Shown here: in pieces, positions 62,047-64,000 of the stretch | Numbering within the stretch: position 1 is the stretch's first letter | Layout: every line of letters starts with the position of its first letter | Source: Diphasiastrum complanatum | Lineage: Eukaryota; Streptophyta; Lycopodiopsida; Lycopodiales; Lycopodiaceae | Assembly (NCBI GenBank): GCA_029204225.1 | Contig: CM055095.1 | Span: 22,450,006-22,514,005, forward strand | Length of the DNA stretch: 64,000 nucleotides | Direction: 5' to 3' | Notes under the pieces: model-generated | The model's input: only the letters and a program-made list of their open reading frames with translations | What the model was told of the DNA's origin: nothing | Database searches by the model: none | Position numbers and translations under genes: made by a program

Positions 62047-63700
62047 GTTAGGCGGAGGAAGGGACTCTCCCTACAATGCATGCCCTGTTTGTGACGAGTA
62101 TTTGTAGGCATGTCACTCACAACATCTATGAAAGATGGTCTATGAGGGCCACACTCGATACCTTCCACCCGATCACCCTATGCGTGATGGGCTAATTGGT
62201 CAATGTCCTCACTCCATGAAGGTACAATACTTATTTGGTCCAATTAATGATACATGTCATTTATTTATTTATGATTACTCTCTTTATAATTTTTCTAGCA
62301 ATAACTAATCTGCATTAAATGTGTGTGCTTGTTTGTTAATATTGTAGGCAAGTGATTGGCTTCAGATTTGGAGATCCAATCAAGATCTAGGGCGACTCCC
62401 TCCTGGCATGAAGAGGTTATCAATATTTCATGAACTCCCATATTGGGGATAATTGTTGATAAACCATCTTTTGGACACGATGCACATATTCAAGAATGTC
62501 GGGAGTACGATTTGGGAGCACTTGACCGGGTCGAAAGATAAAAAAGACGTACGAGATGACTTAAAAGAAGTGGAAAAGATGGCCGATCTATGGCCACAAA
62601 CGATGGGGACTTCAATTGTCCTACCAAAGGCCCCATGGATCTTCTCGAGGAGAGAAGAAATGATTGTAAAGAAGACAATAACCTCATTTTGAACTCCGAT
62701 AGGACACATGCGACGCCTAAAGGGTGCCTTCACAAGGGACAACAAGCAAAGTGGACTAAAGTCTCATGACTGGCATAAATTTTCATAGGTTGGCATGGCA
62801 TGTTTTTTGACATTGCTTCCACCCCAACATTGTGGATTACATTTTATAGCATGTCCTGTGATTTCATGATGATCTAATTGTGCATATATGTATCTCAATG
62901 ACCAGATTGTTTTTGTGCATGCAATTTGTGTTTCCCTTGGTGTTGAGAGAGTTCTTGACGGAGGAGTTAAGGAGTGCAATCTACAAAATCAGTGGTTTGG
63001 TGAGGTACGGTGAATGTGCATATGACTTACATCATTTTTTCTTGGGGTGATTCAAGGTGATGATCTTACTAACGCGTATGTCATTGTTGTTTCTCTTTCT
63101 TATGAAGATACATTTCATCCAAGGAGATACCACTCGCATCCATAGAGACAACAAGACAAAGCTCCATCGAGGCAGCATGTGTGATCGAGAAGCACTTCCC
63201 CACATCCATTCTCACCATTCAAAATGCATCTCATTGTGTATTTGGTAGATGAGGTGGCCATTGCAGGTACATCATATACTTGCGTCAATTGCCTATTCTT
63301 AGTCCATCCTAGATTATTGCTATTGTGATAATTCCCATGTTCTCTCACTAACATTGATCCATTTATTTAATTCAGGCACTGTTAATAGCCATTGGATGTT
63401 TTTCTTGACGATTCATGAAAACATTAAAAGGCTTTGTAAGACAAAGAGCAAGGCCCGAGAGTAGCATGGCATAAGGATGGCTAGTGCAAGATTCCATGGT
63501 TTACATCACGGAGTTCCTTGCTCATAGCGATCCTTCTATTCCTCATCTTTGGGATAAAAAGTATGATGAGCATGTTGTTGGGGAAATTCCTCAAAGAACA
63601 GGAGTGATCATGAGAATGAGTGAGTCCTTCAGAAAGAAGGTAATTAAGTTTTGCATTCTTAATAGCAAGGAAATGCAAAAGTAAATTTCGCCAACTGATG
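62047..63700 (+). mobile_element. CACTA (En/Spm) transposase remnant
   Basis: Plus-strand pieces follow the order of a plant CACTA TnpD-like transposase: ACPVCDEY (about 62077), then YEGHTRYLPPDHPMR (62140-62185), the family's C-P-V-C and GHRRFLP.HP.R region; LLDTMHIFKNVGSTIWEHL (62465-62525), the hLDVMHIEKNV block; WIFSRREEMIVKK; then GLKSHDWHK (about 62757-62783). A later part at 63500-63684 (GVIMRMSESFRKKVIKFCIL then NSKEMQK) fits the C-terminal region. The frames are interrupted and several introns are possible. Terminal CACTA repeats were not located; it truncates gene 3. Confidence 0.85.
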
Positions 63701-64000
63701 CACCTTCAGTATTCCGATGTATGTTTTGAGGCCTTGTAGTGGATTTATAACTCTCTCTATATCCCTTTCTATAAATGTTTTAAAAACAAGTTCAAATTTG
63801 GTAGGCTTATACCAAGGCCAAACACCGGACCTGAGGCTCGAGCATTCCCCCCCCCCCCCCCCCTTGACTCATTTTAAAAACTATCTTTCAAATAAACTCT
63901 CAAAAAAAGCCTTGGTAATCACCCGTCCTCTTGTAGTGATTGTGGTGATAACGTGCAGTTTTGTTTAGATTTGTTAGGTTAAACACACACACACACACAC
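63701..64000. repeat. Poly-C run and window-end (CA)n
   Basis: A run of 17 C at 63847-63863 and a CA microsatellite from about 63983 that continues past the window. No gene seen. Confidence 0.9.

Overview
The window is nuclear DNA of a flowering plant. It is AT-rich, carries long GA, TG and CG microsatellites, and is mostly an archive of nested, broken transposable elements: Ty1/copia and Ty3/gypsy LTR elements, LINEs, a CACTA element and a Tourist-like MITE. The species cannot be named from the sequence.

Layout. 1-2000: gypsy and copia remnants. 2760-14532 (minus strand): a MIKC-type MADS-box transcription factor gene, the only clear host gene. Six of its exons have exact family-typical lengths and splice sites; two more are tentative. 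Its first intron is about 9.35 kb and holds gypsy remnants, one of them invaded by a second LTR element. 14.5-16.5 kb is the MADS upstream region. 17.1-19.7 kb is a near-identical 1.3 kb tandem duplication whose breakpoint lies inside a 349 bp MITE. 21.4-22.4 kb holds a degraded copy of an unrecognised multi-exon gene family plus an inverted repeat. 22.4-27.8 kb has LINE pieces, including two copies head to head, and a copia scrap. 28-31 kb is mostly featureless. 31.6-39.4 kb is a nest of three copia elements (A and C inserted in B). 39.4-41.3 kb is an unidentified degraded coding stretch. 44.4-55.2 kb is copia F with the nearly complete copia D inserted in its leader.

55.5-62.05 kb is the most unusual part. 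It is a compact block of unfamiliar genes in alternating orientation. Gene 1 (+, spliced, with a relative at 21.5-22.3 kb) converges on gene 2 (-, spliced). Gene 2 diverges from a histone H3-like gene (+) across a duplicated promoter dense in CACGTG boxes. The H3-like frame ends at the base next to the stop of gene 3 (-), which is cut off by a CACTA element. The leaders on both sides of the divergent promoter, and also the leader of copia F, carry arrays of a motif with constant spacing (roughly CCRRTATCG-N7-GCRY) in alternating orientations. I do not know this element. It may be a fossil of a large mobile or virus-like element that picked up an H3 gene, or a decayed host cluster. All of it looks degraded.
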